Of a stretch of 64,000 bases of DNA, positions 24,116-32,066 are shown piece after piece. Below the pieces are notes generated by a model, which ran no database searches, was not told the origin of the DNA, and worked only from the letters and a program-made list of their open reading frames with translations. The position numbers and the translations under genes are program-made. Each line of letters starts with the position of its first letter. Position 1 is the stretch's first letter. This DNA comes from Anoxybacillus sp050480245 (GTDB taxonomy: Bacteria > Bacillota > Bacilli > Bacillales > Anoxybacillaceae): assembly GCA_050480245.1 (NCBI GenBank), contig JBCNEQ010000063.1; one strand, given 5' to 3'.

Positions 24116-24568
24116 ATGAAGATTGTACTGACACTGTTGCTTAGTTTATTTTTTGCACAGAGCTCATCCTCTGTACAGATGACGGTCATTTTAGAAACGG
24201 TATATATGGATGGAGAGGTGAGCGAGGAAATACGCGAAGAAACGGTGACGTCGATGAAAGATATATGGAACGAATATAAAGATTGGTATCTCATCGACAT
24301 GGATGATGAACAAATCGTTTTTCAACGATATGTAGACGATTTATCTCCACTAACGAAAGCAGGATATTTTGGTCTTACAAAAGATGGAACGCTATCGATT
24401 TTTGAAAGGAAACCTGGTGAGTCTTCGCGTGTCATCCAATCGTTTTTTCAAATTGATGTGAAAAAACTCGAAAGTCACGAACGTGAAAAGCTGAAAAAAG
24501 GCATTTCCGTTCGTTCAAAAAGAAATTATGAACGCGTCATCGAAGCGTATAAGCCATTCGGGAAATAA
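24116..24568 (+). CDS. bofC: Bypass-of-forespore protein BofC
   Basis: BofC is a forespore protein secreted to the intermembrane space that slows SpoIVB-dependent activation of pro-sigma-K processing. The 150-residue product has a signal peptide (MKIVLTLLLSLFFAQ) and then a domain with MDDEQIVFQRYVDDLSP and GYFGLTKDGTLSIF, characteristic of BofC. ATG at 24116 has GAGGTG (24104-24109) 6 bp upstream. The position before ruvA is conserved. It acts in the same checkpoint as SpoIVFA/SpoIVFB encoded at 9221-10805. Confidence 0.9.
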   Translation: MKIVLTLLLSLFFAQSSSSVQMTVILETVYMDGEVSEEIREETVTSMKDIWNEYKDWYLIDMDDEQIVFQRYVDDLSPLTKAGYFGLTKDGTLSIFERKPGESSRVIQSFFQIDVKKLESHEREKLKKGISVRSKRNYERVIEAYKPFGK

Positions 24569-24597
24569 GTCCGCCAATGAAAGCGGACTTTTTTTTC
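24567..24597 (+). terminator. Intrinsic terminator after bofC
   Basis: AAGTCCGC (24567-24574) pairs with GCGGACTT (24583-24590), followed by a T run; it overlaps the stop codon. Confidence 0.9.
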
Positions 24598-24641
24598 GTA
24601 TTATGCTAAAATGTAAGGCGTGAGAAAAGGAGGATAGGGCG

Positions 24642-25232
24642 TTGATTGAATTTATTCGTGGGTATGTCGATTACGTTTGTCCGGAATATATTGTCGTTGA
24701 AAATAACGGAATAGGGTATCAAATTTTCACTCCAAATCCGTTTTCGTTCCAAATCAATAAACAACAAACTATTGTTTATACATATCAATACGTTCGTGAA
24801 GATGTGCTTGCACTTTATGGGTTTCATACTCGCCAAGAGCGCGCATTGTTTGCTAAACTATTGCAAGTATCAGGCATCGGACCAAAAGGGGCGCTTGCGA
24901 TTTTAGCTGCTGGTCAGCTTGAGCAACTTGTGGAAGCGATTGAAGCGGAAGACGATCAGTTTTTATGTAAATTTCCGGGGGTAGGAAAAAAAACAGCGCG
25001 GCAAATGATTTTAGATTTAAAAGGAAAACTGCACGTCATCGTTCCAGATGTTTTTCCGAATTTATTTACAGAGCCAGTCGAAGATATGAGCTCGCTTGCT
25101 GAAGCGATTGAAGCGTTAAAGGCGCTCGGTTATGCAGAAAAAGAAATTCAAAAGGTCGTGCCGATTTTAAAACAAGAACGATTATCGACGGAAGGATATA
25201 TTAAGCTCGCTTTACAAAAACTATTGAAGTAA
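24642..25232 (+). CDS. ruvA: Holliday junction branch migration protein RuvA
   Basis: RuvA binds four-way DNA junctions and loads the RuvB motor. The 196-residue protein has the N-terminal OB fold (MIEFIRGYVDYV), two helix-hairpin-helix motifs (VSGIGPKGALAILA, FPGVGKKTARQMILDLKGKL) and the C-terminal RuvB-binding domain. The TTG start follows AAAGGAGGA. A TAAAAT at 24607-24612 might be a -10. ruvB begins 13 bp later, so they are one transcript. Confidence 0.96.
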   Translation: MIEFIRGYVDYVCPEYIVVENNGIGYQIFTPNPFSFQINKQQTIVYTYQYVREDVLALYGFHTRQERALFAKLLQVSGIGPKGALAILAAGQLEQLVEAIEAEDDQFLCKFPGVGKKTARQMILDLKGKLHVIVPDVFPNLFTEPVEDMSSLAEAIEALKALGYAEKEIQKVVPILKQERLSTEGYIKLALQKLLK

Positions 25233-25245
25233 GGGAGGATGCTTG

Positions 25246-26244
25246 ATGGAGGAGCGTCTCATTTCAAGCGCAGCTGATTATGAAGATGCATCGCTTGAAT
25301 ACAGTCTTCGCCCAAAACAGTTGCGTGAATATATCGGGCAACAAAAAGTAAAGGAAAACTTAACCGTATTTATTGAAGCAGCGAAAATGCGCGGAGAGAC
25401 GCTTGATCATGTGTTACTGTATGGGCCCCCGGGGCTTGGAAAAACGACGCTTGCTGCCATTATCGCAAATGAAATGGGTGTTCAATTGCGAACGACAGCA
25501 GGACCGGCAATTGAGCGGCCAGGGGACTTAGCTGCGATTTTAACGACGCTTGAACCTGGTGATGTATTATTTATTGATGAAATTCATCGTCTGCCGCGAG
25601 CGGTGGAAGAAGTGTTATATCCTGCAATGGAAGACTTTTGTTTAGATATCGTCATCGGCAAAGGACCTGCTGCTCGTTCAGTTCGCCTCGATTTACCGCC
25701 GTTTACGCTTGTCGGAGCGACGACAAGATCAGGAGCACTCTCTGCTCCGCTTCGCGATCGCTTTGGAGTATTAAGTCGCTTAGAATATTATACTGCTGAA
25801 GAGCTCGCTCATATTGTAAAGCGAACGGCGCACATTTTTGCAGTACAAATCGAAGAAGAAGCGGCATTTGAAATTGCTCGTCGTTCACGAGGAACACCGC
25901 GCATTGCGAACCGATTGTTGCGGCGCGTACGGGATTTTGCTCAAGTATGCGGCGATGGAACCATTACGTTTGCCATAGCAAATGAGGCGCTTGAACAATT
26001 GCAAGTCGATCGTTTAGGATTAGACCATCTTGACCATAAACTATTAAAAAGCATGATGGAAAGATTCCGCGGTGGCCCAGTCGGATTAGAAACGATTGCG
26101 GCAACGATTGGGGAAGAGGCACAAACGATTGAAGACGTGTATGAGCCATATTTGCTACAAATCGGCTTTTTACAACGAACATCGCGCGGGCGAATCGTTA
26201 CACCGCTTGCATACAACTATTTCGGTTTGGAGGTGCCACAATGA
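25246..26244 (+). CDS. ruvB: Holliday junction branch migration ATPase RuvB
   Basis: RuvB is the AAA+ hexameric motor of branch migration. The 332-residue protein has Walker A GPPGLGKTT, Walker B FIDEIHRL, sensor GATTRSG, arginine finger region APLRDRFG and a C-terminal winged helix. ATG at 25246 is preferred to TTG at 25243 because AAGGGAGG lies 7 bp upstream. The stop overlaps the next gene's start. No ruvC is expected in Firmicutes, where RecU resolves junctions. Confidence 0.97.
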   Translation: MEERLISSAADYEDASLEYSLRPKQLREYIGQQKVKENLTVFIEAAKMRGETLDHVLLYGPPGLGKTTLAAIIANEMGVQLRTTAGPAIERPGDLAAILTTLEPGDVLFIDEIHRLPRAVEEVLYPAMEDFCLDIVIGKGPAARSVRLDLPPFTLVGATTRSGALSAPLRDRFGVLSRLEYYTAEELAHIVKRTAHIFAVQIEEEAAFEIARRSRGTPRIANRLLRRVRDFAQVCGDGTITFAIANEALEQLQVDRLGLDHLDHKLLKSMMERFRGGPVGLETIAATIGEEAQTIEDVYEPYLLQIGFLQRTSRGRIVTPLAYNYFGLEVPQ

Positions 26245-26447
26245 TGAACCTGCCAAAAACAATTATGCTCATCGGTGTCATTTTTATTGTCGTTGGTTTT
26301 TTGATGCAATTTATTAAACTTGGGCGTTTGCCAGGGGATATTGTCATTAAAAAAGAAAATGCAACATTTTATTTTCCGATTATGACATCAATCATTTTAA
26401 GTGTCGTTTTATCGCTTATTTTTTATGTGATTGGTCGTTTTCGTTAA
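26241..26447 (+). CDS. DUF2905 small membrane protein
   Basis: A 68-residue protein with two membrane segments separated by the KLGRLPGDIVIKKENATFYFP loop, which defines DUF2905. Its function is unknown. It overlaps the ruvB stop (ATGATG), so it is probably translated by coupling. It commonly sits between ruvB and queA in Bacillus. The second ATG (26244) is an equally possible start. Confidence 0.85.
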   Translation: MMNLPKTIMLIGVIFIVVGFLMQFIKLGRLPGDIVIKKENATFYFPIMTSIILSVVLSLIFYVIGRFR

Positions 26448-26481
26448 TGTAGTAATTGCAATGAAGGAGAGGAACGTATGC

Positions 26482-27513
26482 ATGAAAGTAGACTTATTTG
26501 ATTTTTATTTGCCAGAAGAACTTATTGCCCAAACCCCGCTTCCAAATCGGGAAGCATCGCGCTTAATGGTGTTAGATAAGCAAACAGGCAAAGTGACGCA
26601 TGAACCGACGTTTCGTTCGATTTTATCGTACCTAAAAGAAGGGGATTGTCTCGTTTTAAATGATACGCGCGTATTGCCAGCCCGTCTGTATGGAGAAAAA
26701 GAAGAAACAGGAGCGCACATCGAAGTGCTTTTATTAAAGCAGATGGATGGCGATCAATGGGAAACGCTTGTCAAACCAGCGAAGCGTGTGAAAGTAGGAA
26801 CAACAATTTCATTTGGTGACGGTCGTTTACGTGCGGAGTGTGTTGCTGAGCTTGAGAATGGGGGGCGCATTCTTTCATTTTCGTATGATGGCATTTTTCT
26901 TGAAGTGCTTGAATCGCTCGGTGAAATGCCGCTCCCTCCGTATATTAAAGCACAGCTTGATGATCGAGAACGTTATCAAACCGTTTATGCACGTGAAGCT
27001 GGATCGGCTGCGGCGCCAACGGCTGGCTTACATTTTACGGAACAACTTCTCGATGATGTGCGAAAAAAAGGAGTGCATCTTGCCTTTATTACGTTGCACG
27101 TTGGATTAGGGACGTTTCGCCCGGTCAACGTAGAAAACATTGAAGAACATGATATGCATGCAGAGTTTTATCAAATGTCAGAACAAACTGCGCAATTGCT
27201 GAACGATGTGAAAGCGCAAGGCGGACGTATTATCGCTGTTGGGACGACTTCAACACGTACGCTTGAGACGATTGCATCCCGTCACGATGGAACGTTTGTC
27301 GCTGAAAGCGGTTGGACGGACATTTTTATTTATCCGGGTTATACGTTTCGTGCAATTGACGGCATGATTACAAATTTCCATTTGCCAAAGTCGACGCTCA
27401 TTATGCTCGTTAGTGCGCTAGCAGGTCGAGAGCATGTGTTGCGCGCTTATGAAGAAGCAGTAAAAGAGCGTTATCGGTTTTTTAGCTTTGGCGATGCAAT
27501 GCTCATTATATAA
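26482..27513 (+). CDS. queA: S-adenosylmethionine:tRNA ribosyltransferase-isomerase
   Basis: QueA transfers the ribosyl moiety of SAM to preQ1-tRNA to form epoxyqueuosine. The 343-residue protein shows MKVDLFDFYLPEELIAQTPL at the start, then NDTRVLPARL, GSAAAPTAGLHFT and HVGLGTFRPV, all family hallmarks. ATG at 26482 follows AAGGAGAGG by 10 bp and gives the usual N-terminus. It is followed after 20 bp by tgt, the enzyme before it in the pathway. Confidence 0.96.
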   Translation: MKVDLFDFYLPEELIAQTPLPNREASRLMVLDKQTGKVTHEPTFRSILSYLKEGDCLVLNDTRVLPARLYGEKEETGAHIEVLLLKQMDGDQWETLVKPAKRVKVGTTISFGDGRLRAECVAELENGGRILSFSYDGIFLEVLESLGEMPLPPYIKAQLDDRERYQTVYAREAGSAAAPTAGLHFTEQLLDDVRKKGVHLAFITLHVGLGTFRPVNVENIEEHDMHAEFYQMSEQTAQLLNDVKAQGGRIIAVGTTSTRTLETIASRHDGTFVAESGWTDIFIYPGYTFRAIDGMITNFHLPKSTLIMLVSALAGREHVLRAYEEAVKERYRFFSFGDAMLII

Positions 27514-27533
27514 GTTGAGAAAGGGGACTATAC

Positions 27534-28673
27534 GTGACACCAATCCGATACGAGCTCATTAAAACATGTAAACAAACAGGCGCGCGTCTCGGTATGCTTC
27601 ATACGCCGCACGGCTCGTTTGAAACGCCGATGTTTATGCCTGTCGGTACACTTGCGACGGTAAAGACGCTTTCTCCGGAGGAATTAAAAGAAATGGGAGC
27701 TGGCGTCATTTTAAGCAACACGTATCATTTATGGCTTCGACCAGGCCATGAGATCGTCAAAGAAGCAGGCGGGCTCCATTCTTTTATGAATTGGGATCGC
27801 GGTATTTTAACGGACTCTGGTGGATTTCAAGTATTTAGTTTAAGTGAGTTTCGCCGCATTGAAGAAGAGGGAGTATATTTCCGCAACCATTTAAATGGCG
27901 ATAAACTATTTTTATCGCCAGAAAAGGCGATGGAAATTCAAAATGCGCTCGGCTCTGATATTATGATGGCGTTCGATGAATGTCCACCGTATCCGGCTAC
28001 GCATGAGTATATGAGACGATCTGTTGAACGGACGAGCCGTTGGGCAGAGAGATGCCTAAAGGCACATCAACGTCCAAATGAGCAAGGCTTATTCGGTATT
28101 GTGCAAGGTGGCGAGTTTGAAGATTTGCGCAAACAAAGCGCCCAAGATTTAGTATCGCTTGATTTCCCAGGATATGCGGTCGGTGGCTTGTCTGTTGGCG
28201 AACCAAAAGAGGTGATGAATCGCGTATTAGAATTTACAACGCCGTTACTGCCAGCTAATAAGCCGCGGTATTTAATGGGCGTTGGCTCTCCAGATTCTCT
28301 AATTGATGGAGCGATTCGCGGTATTGACATGTTTGATTGTGTGTTACCGACACGAATCGGACGCAATGGAACAGTCATGACAAGCGAAGGTCGTGTCGTC
28401 ATTAAAAACGCGAAATACGCGCGCGATTTTACGCCGCTTGATCCGAACTGCGATTGTTACACGTGCCGCAATTATACGCGTGCGTACATTCGCCATTTAA
28501 TTAAATGTGATGAAACGTTTGGTATTCGCCTTACATCTTACCATAATGTCTACTTTTTGATAAAATTAATGGAGCGAGTTCGACAAGCCATTCGCGAAGA
28601 TCGCCTTGGCGATTTCCGCGAGCAGTTTTTTGAACAATACGGCTTTAATAAGCCGAATGCGAAAAACTTTTAG
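27534..28673 (+). CDS. tgt: tRNA-guanine transglycosylase
   Basis: Tgt swaps guanine-34 for preQ1 in tRNAs with GUN anticodons. The 379-residue protein has the nucleophile-region motif LTDSGGFQVFSL, the substrate motif VGGLSVGEPKE, LPTRIGRNG with a second catalytic aspartate nearby (GIDMFDCVLPTR), and zinc ligands in CDCYTCRNYTRAYIRHL. GTG start at 27534 follows GAAAGGGGA. It lies in the queA-tgt-yajC run. Confidence 0.97.
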   Translation: MTPIRYELIKTCKQTGARLGMLHTPHGSFETPMFMPVGTLATVKTLSPEELKEMGAGVILSNTYHLWLRPGHEIVKEAGGLHSFMNWDRGILTDSGGFQVFSLSEFRRIEEEGVYFRNHLNGDKLFLSPEKAMEIQNALGSDIMMAFDECPPYPATHEYMRRSVERTSRWAERCLKAHQRPNEQGLFGIVQGGEFEDLRKQSAQDLVSLDFPGYAVGGLSVGEPKEVMNRVLEFTTPLLPANKPRYLMGVGSPDSLIDGAIRGIDMFDCVLPTRIGRNGTVMTSEGRVVIKNAKYARDFTPLDPNCDCYTCRNYTRAYIRHLIKCDETFGIRLTSYHNVYFLIKLMERVRQAIREDRLGDFREQFFEQYGFNKPNAKNF

Positions 28674-28687
28674 AAAGGGGTGAAAAT

Positions 28688-28951
28688 ATGGAAACTTTAG
28701 CAAGCTTACTGCCGCTTATTTTATTTTTTGCGATTTTTTACTTTTTGCTGATCCGCCCGCAACAAAAGCGCCAAAAGGCGATTCAACAAATGCAGGCGAA
28801 CTTGCAAAAAGGAGACAAAGTCATCACGATTGGCGGATTGCACGGCATGATTGATTCGCTTGATGAACATACGGTCGTCATTCGCACTGGTGACGGTTCA
28901 CGTCTTACGTACGATCGTTCAGCGATTCGTGAAGTCGTCAATGAAAAATAA
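28688..28951 (+). CDS. yajC: Preprotein translocase accessory subunit YajC
   Basis: The 87-residue protein has a single N-terminal membrane helix followed by LIRPQQKRQKAIQQMQ and GDKVITIGGLHG, the YajC signature. In other bacteria YajC joins the SecDF complex; here secDF lies 3 kb downstream with other genes between. AGAAAGGGGTG precedes the ATG. A bidirectional terminator follows. Confidence 0.95.
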   Translation: METLASLLPLILFFAIFYFLLIRPQQKRQKAIQQMQANLQKGDKVITIGGLHGMIDSLDEHTVVIRTGDGSRLTYDRSAIREVVNEK

Positions 28952-28975
28952 GACAGGTTGTCGCCTGTCTTATTT
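28947..28975. terminator. Bidirectional terminator between yajC and the TIGR04086 gene
   Basis: AATAAGACAGG (28947-28957) pairs perfectly with CCTGTCTTATT (28964-28974), with A and T runs outside, between convergent genes. Confidence 0.9.
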
Positions 28976-29350
28976 TTATGCGCTTCGCGACTGTGATGTC
29001 GCCACATTGACACCGAACATGCCCCCGATCATAGCTGTGATGAGAAAGCCGGTATGGTATCCCCATTGTTCGCCTGAAAACGTTTGATCCATTCCGAGAA
29101 ATTGAAATAAAAAAATGATCGTTGTAAAAATGGCGCTTGTCGCCCCGCCAAGCATCCAGCCTCGTGCTTTTCCTTTTGCCCCGGCAATAAATCCCCCGAA
29201 AAACAGCGACAAAAATGCGAGACCATGCATAACCCATCGCAACGATGTTTCGTCATAGTTGGTTAGCTTCAACAAAAGAGCAAAGATAAAACTACATATG
29301 ATGGCGCTTGTAAAAATCGCTATGACCCCATGAAAAATAGCGCGAATCAT
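28976..29350 (-). CDS. TIGR04086 family membrane protein (YrzE-like)
   Basis: A 124-residue integral membrane protein with four predicted helices and glycine-rich stretches (FFGGFIAGAKGKARGWMLGGATSA). The pattern fits the TIGR04086/YrzE family, of unknown function and found at this locus in Bacillus. AGGAGGG precedes the ATG on the minus strand. It lies alone between convergent yajC and divergent DUF421. Confidence 0.78.
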   Translation of the reverse strand: MIRAIFHGVIAIFTSAIICSFIFALLLKLTNYDETSLRWVMHGLAFLSLFFGGFIAGAKGKARGWMLGGATSAIFTTIIFLFQFLGMDQTFSGEQWGYHTGFLITAMIGGMFGVNVATSQSRSA

Positions 29351-29441
29351 CTGTAACCCTCCTTCCTACATTTAGTACAAACATATTCGATTGTCCAATT
29401 GTTTAGAATAAAAACGTAGCAACAAATGAGGAGGAAGAGAT

Positions 29442-30083
29442 GTGGAGTACGTAACGATTATTGTACGAACGTTATTGTTGTATGTCGTCATTTTATTTAT
29501 TTTTCGGCTCATGGGCAAACGGGAGATCGGTGAGTTAAGCATTTTAGATTTAGTTGTTTTTATTATGATCGGCGAAATGGCGGTCATTGCGATTGAACAG
29601 CCGAAAGATCCGATTTTCCACACGCTTGTTCCGATGATTGTATTGACGATCGCTCAAATCGCATTTGCTTTTTTTTCTTTAAAAAGCGAAACATTTCGCC
29701 GTCTCGTTGACGGGTCACCGACAGTCATTATTAACAACGGAAAAATTGATGAAAAAGCGATGCGGAAACAACGATACAACTTTGATGATTTGCTTATTCA
29801 ATTGCGTGAAAAAAATATTAAAAACATTGCTGATGTTGAATTTGCGATTTTAGAGCCATCCGGCAAACTGTCTGTATTTACAAAAGAAAAAAAGAAAACA
29901 CCGTCTTTAGCGTTGCCGCTTATTAAAGACGGTGTCATTCAAGAAGAGCATTTAGCGCTTATCAATCAAACGTGCGACTGGTTAATCGAGCAACTGAAGA
30001 AGCGCGGATATGAACGAATCGATTACATTTCGTATTGTACATATGAAAACGGAACATTTTATATTGACGAAAAAGATGAATAA
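29442..30083 (+). CDS. DUF421 membrane protein
   Basis: The 213-residue protein has three N-terminal membrane helices (1-80) including FRLMGKREIGELSILDLVVFIMIGEMA, then a soluble C-terminal domain (about 85-213) with RRLVDGSPTVIINNGKID. This is the DUF421/YetF-like layout; some members in Bacillus spores act in the germination-related 5AF/2Duf proteins. The specific role is unknown. The GTG start follows GAGGAGGAAG. It converges with spoVB with no clear terminator between. Confidence 0.85.
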   Translation: MEYVTIIVRTLLLYVVILFIFRLMGKREIGELSILDLVVFIMIGEMAVIAIEQPKDPIFHTLVPMIVLTIAQIAFAFFSLKSETFRRLVDGSPTVIINNGKIDEKAMRKQRYNFDDLLIQLREKNIKNIADVEFAILEPSGKLSVFTKEKKKTPSLALPLIKDGVIQEEHLALINQTCDWLIEQLKKRGYERIDYISYCTYENGTFYIDEKDE

Positions 30084-31607
30084 TTAGCGGAATAGCTGAC
30101 GAAATTCATCTTTTTGAATTAAACGGAACAATCGCGCAAGAACGATATATATGGCCGTCATGATGATGATTGCGACAATCGTTTTGATAAGCGATGAAAA
30201 AGGCAAAAGCGGAACGAGCACATGTCCAATTGTTGCGACGGAAACGATGACAATCAAATGAGCGGCATATTGTCTCACATACAAAGAAAGTGAAATCGCT
30301 TTAACGATCGTAGCAGCGTGTAACAATGTCACAACCATAATGCCGACAGTAATCGCTAGCGCAGCTCCCATAATGCCGAGCGACGGTTGGGAAGCAAGAC
30401 AAAAAATGAGCGCTGTTTTTATTATTGCTCCGATGAAGCTATTGGTCATCGCCTCTTTTGCCAAGTCGAGCGCTTGTAAAACGGCTTGCAACGGTCCTTG
30501 CAAGTAATAAAAGATAAAAAACGGTGCCATAACTTTGACAAAGATAGCCGATTGGTTTGCTCCATACATGAGTTGCATCATCTCTTCCGCTAACACGTAT
30601 AATACCGCAATAGATAATCCGCCTGTTAAAAGCGACAATCGTATTGCTTGATGTAAGCGATACTCGATGAGGCGATGTTGCCTTTGAGCAGCCGCTTCGC
30701 TAATGGCGGGAACGAGCGAAGTGGCGAGCGCATAAGTAATAAATGATGGAAGCATTAAAAGCGGTAGCGCATATCCTGTCAGTTCTCCGTATTGTTTTGT
30801 TGCATGGACTGTAGTTATTCCAGCAAGCGCTAAACTTTGTGCTACAACGATCGGTTCAAAAAACCAGGCGATCGATCCAATCATCCGACTTCCGAGAGTT
30901 GGGACAGCGATGCGCATCAATGAAACAAACGTATCTTTTCCTTCTTTCACGTATGAAAAAAAACGGTACCGAATGCGAATGGGCTTTTTTCGTTTAAATG
31001 TAATAAATAAATAAACGAGCGATACAAACTCACCAACGACCGAAGAAACCATCGCCCCTGCTGCTGCATATTCGATGCCGTACGGCAAAAAAGCGGTTGT
31101 AAAAGCAGCGATAAGCGTAATGCGTACAGCTTGTTCAAGCAGTTGAGAATATGCGTACGGTTTCATCTGCTGCTTTCCTTGAAAATATCCACGCAAAACA
31201 GAAGATACAGCGACAATCGGGACGACAGGGGCAATTGCGACGAGTGGATAATACACACGTGCATCTGTAAACAGCGTTTCGGCAAGAATTGGCGCGATCG
31301 CAAGTAAGGACGGAAAAAAGATTGCACTTAAAATAATCGTAATCGATAACGATACGACTAATATTTTTTTCACCTTTCGTTTGTCGCCAACTGCTTCCGC
31401 TTCAGCGACAAGTTTCGAAATGGCGACAGGGAGGCCGAACTGAGTAATGGTAATCGCAAGTGCAAGCGTCGGCACCGCCATCATATATAAACCTACGCCT
31501 TCTTCACCGATGAGACGAGCAACGACGATGCGATTAATAAAGCCGAGTATGCGCGTCAACAATCCCGCAACAATTAAAATGATCGTTCCTTTCAAAAATT
31601 TGGACAT
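30084..31607 (-). CDS. spoVB: Stage V sporulation protein B, MOP-family flippase
   Basis: SpoVB is a polysaccharide/lipid II flippase-type membrane protein of the MOP superfamily, needed for spore cortex synthesis. The 507-residue product has about 14 membrane helices and starts MSKFLKGTIILIVAGLLTRILGFINRI. ATG at 31607 is preceded by AGGGAGGAAC; ten further upstream residues have no support. Other MOP relatives (MurJ/YtgP) are similar, so the name leans on synteny with comN and secDF, as in B. subtilis. Confidence 0.88.
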   Translation of the reverse strand: MSKFLKGTIILIVAGLLTRILGFINRIVVARLIGEEGVGLYMMAVPTLALAITITQFGLPVAISKLVAEAEAVGDKRKVKKILVVSLSITIILSAIFFPSLLAIAPILAETLFTDARVYYPLVAIAPVVPIVAVSSVLRGYFQGKQQMKPYAYSQLLEQAVRITLIAAFTTAFLPYGIEYAAAGAMVSSVVGEFVSLVYLFITFKRKKPIRIRYRFFSYVKEGKDTFVSLMRIAVPTLGSRMIGSIAWFFEPIVVAQSLALAGITTVHATKQYGELTGYALPLLMLPSFITYALATSLVPAISEAAAQRQHRLIEYRLHQAIRLSLLTGGLSIAVLYVLAEEMMQLMYGANQSAIFVKVMAPFFIFYYLQGPLQAVLQALDLAKEAMTNSFIGAIIKTALIFCLASQPSLGIMGAALAITVGIMVVTLLHAATIVKAISLSLYVRQYAAHLIVIVSVATIGHVLVPLLPFSSLIKTIVAIIIMTAIYIVLARLFRLIQKDEFRQLFR

Positions 31608-31698
31608 GTTCCTCCCTACCTTCTCAAATGCGGTCATCTTTTATACAATGAAATATATGCACATGTTGGCCAAGCATGACAAAATGGGGGAGATGAAT

Positions 31699-31971
31699 AT
31701 GAATCGGGAACAATTAATGCCTGCTTTACAGTGTAAAGTAGATGAGTTGAAGTTGCTCGGTTATAAACAAGCGACGATTGAAGATGTATGGAACTGTTTA
31801 ATGATGAAAAAATGGAAAAAGAACAAAGAAGAAAAGCGATTATTTGAGCTTGTCAACGACGTTTTATCATTGCGGGCAAGCGACTATATGGCATATATTG
31901 TCACAAAAGAACAAAAACACGATCGCTGGTTTACCGAGGAAGGGCTTTCGGAATTAGAACAATTGTTTTAA
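31699..31971 (+). CDS. comN: Post-transcriptional regulator ComN
   Basis: The 90-residue soluble protein (MNREQLMPALQCKVDELKLLGY..., then VWNCLMMKKWKK) matches ComN/YrzD, which in B. subtilis promotes accumulation of comE mRNA and binds DivIVA. ATG at 31699 is favoured as GGGGGAG (31686-31692) is 6 bp upstream; ATG at 31693 is too close. It is divergent from spoVB and lies ahead of secDF. Competence and type IV pilus genes at the window start fit a DNA-uptake capacity. Confidence 0.83.
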   Translation: MNREQLMPALQCKVDELKLLGYKQATIEDVWNCLMMKKWKKNKEEKRLFELVNDVLSLRASDYMAYIVTKEQKHDRWFTEEGLSELEQLF

Positions 31972-31986
31972 TTGTTCAGTTGGAAA

Positions 31987-32015
31987 TTGACAGAAAGTGT
32001 ACTGTCATTCATAAT
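31987..32015 (+). promoter_or_regulatory. Sigma-A promoter of secDF
   Basis: TTGACA (31987-31992), a 17-bp spacer and CATAAT (32010-32015). Transcription would start near 32022, giving a ~45-nt leader. Confidence 0.8.
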
Positions 32016-32032
32016 TTGTTTTGTTGGTAAAA

Positions 32033-32052
32033 ATTCTGGCAGCTGCCAGAAT
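32033..32052. promoter_or_regulatory. Perfect 20-bp palindrome in the secDF leader
   Basis: ATTCTGGCAGCTGCCAGAAT is fully self-complementary. It begins about 11 nt after the expected transcription start and ends right before the Shine-Dalgarno AGAGGGGGA (32053-32061). It can be a DNA operator or an RNA hairpin (8-bp stem, AGCT loop). Confidence 0.85.
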
Positions 32053-32066
32053 AGAGGGGGATTTAT

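Noticed and set aside
29372..29441. Hidden gene in the gap between the TIGR04086 gene and the DUF421 gene
   Set aside because: Under 100 bp, with only the divergent ribosome-binding sites and AT-rich promoter-like sequence; no frame with a start.
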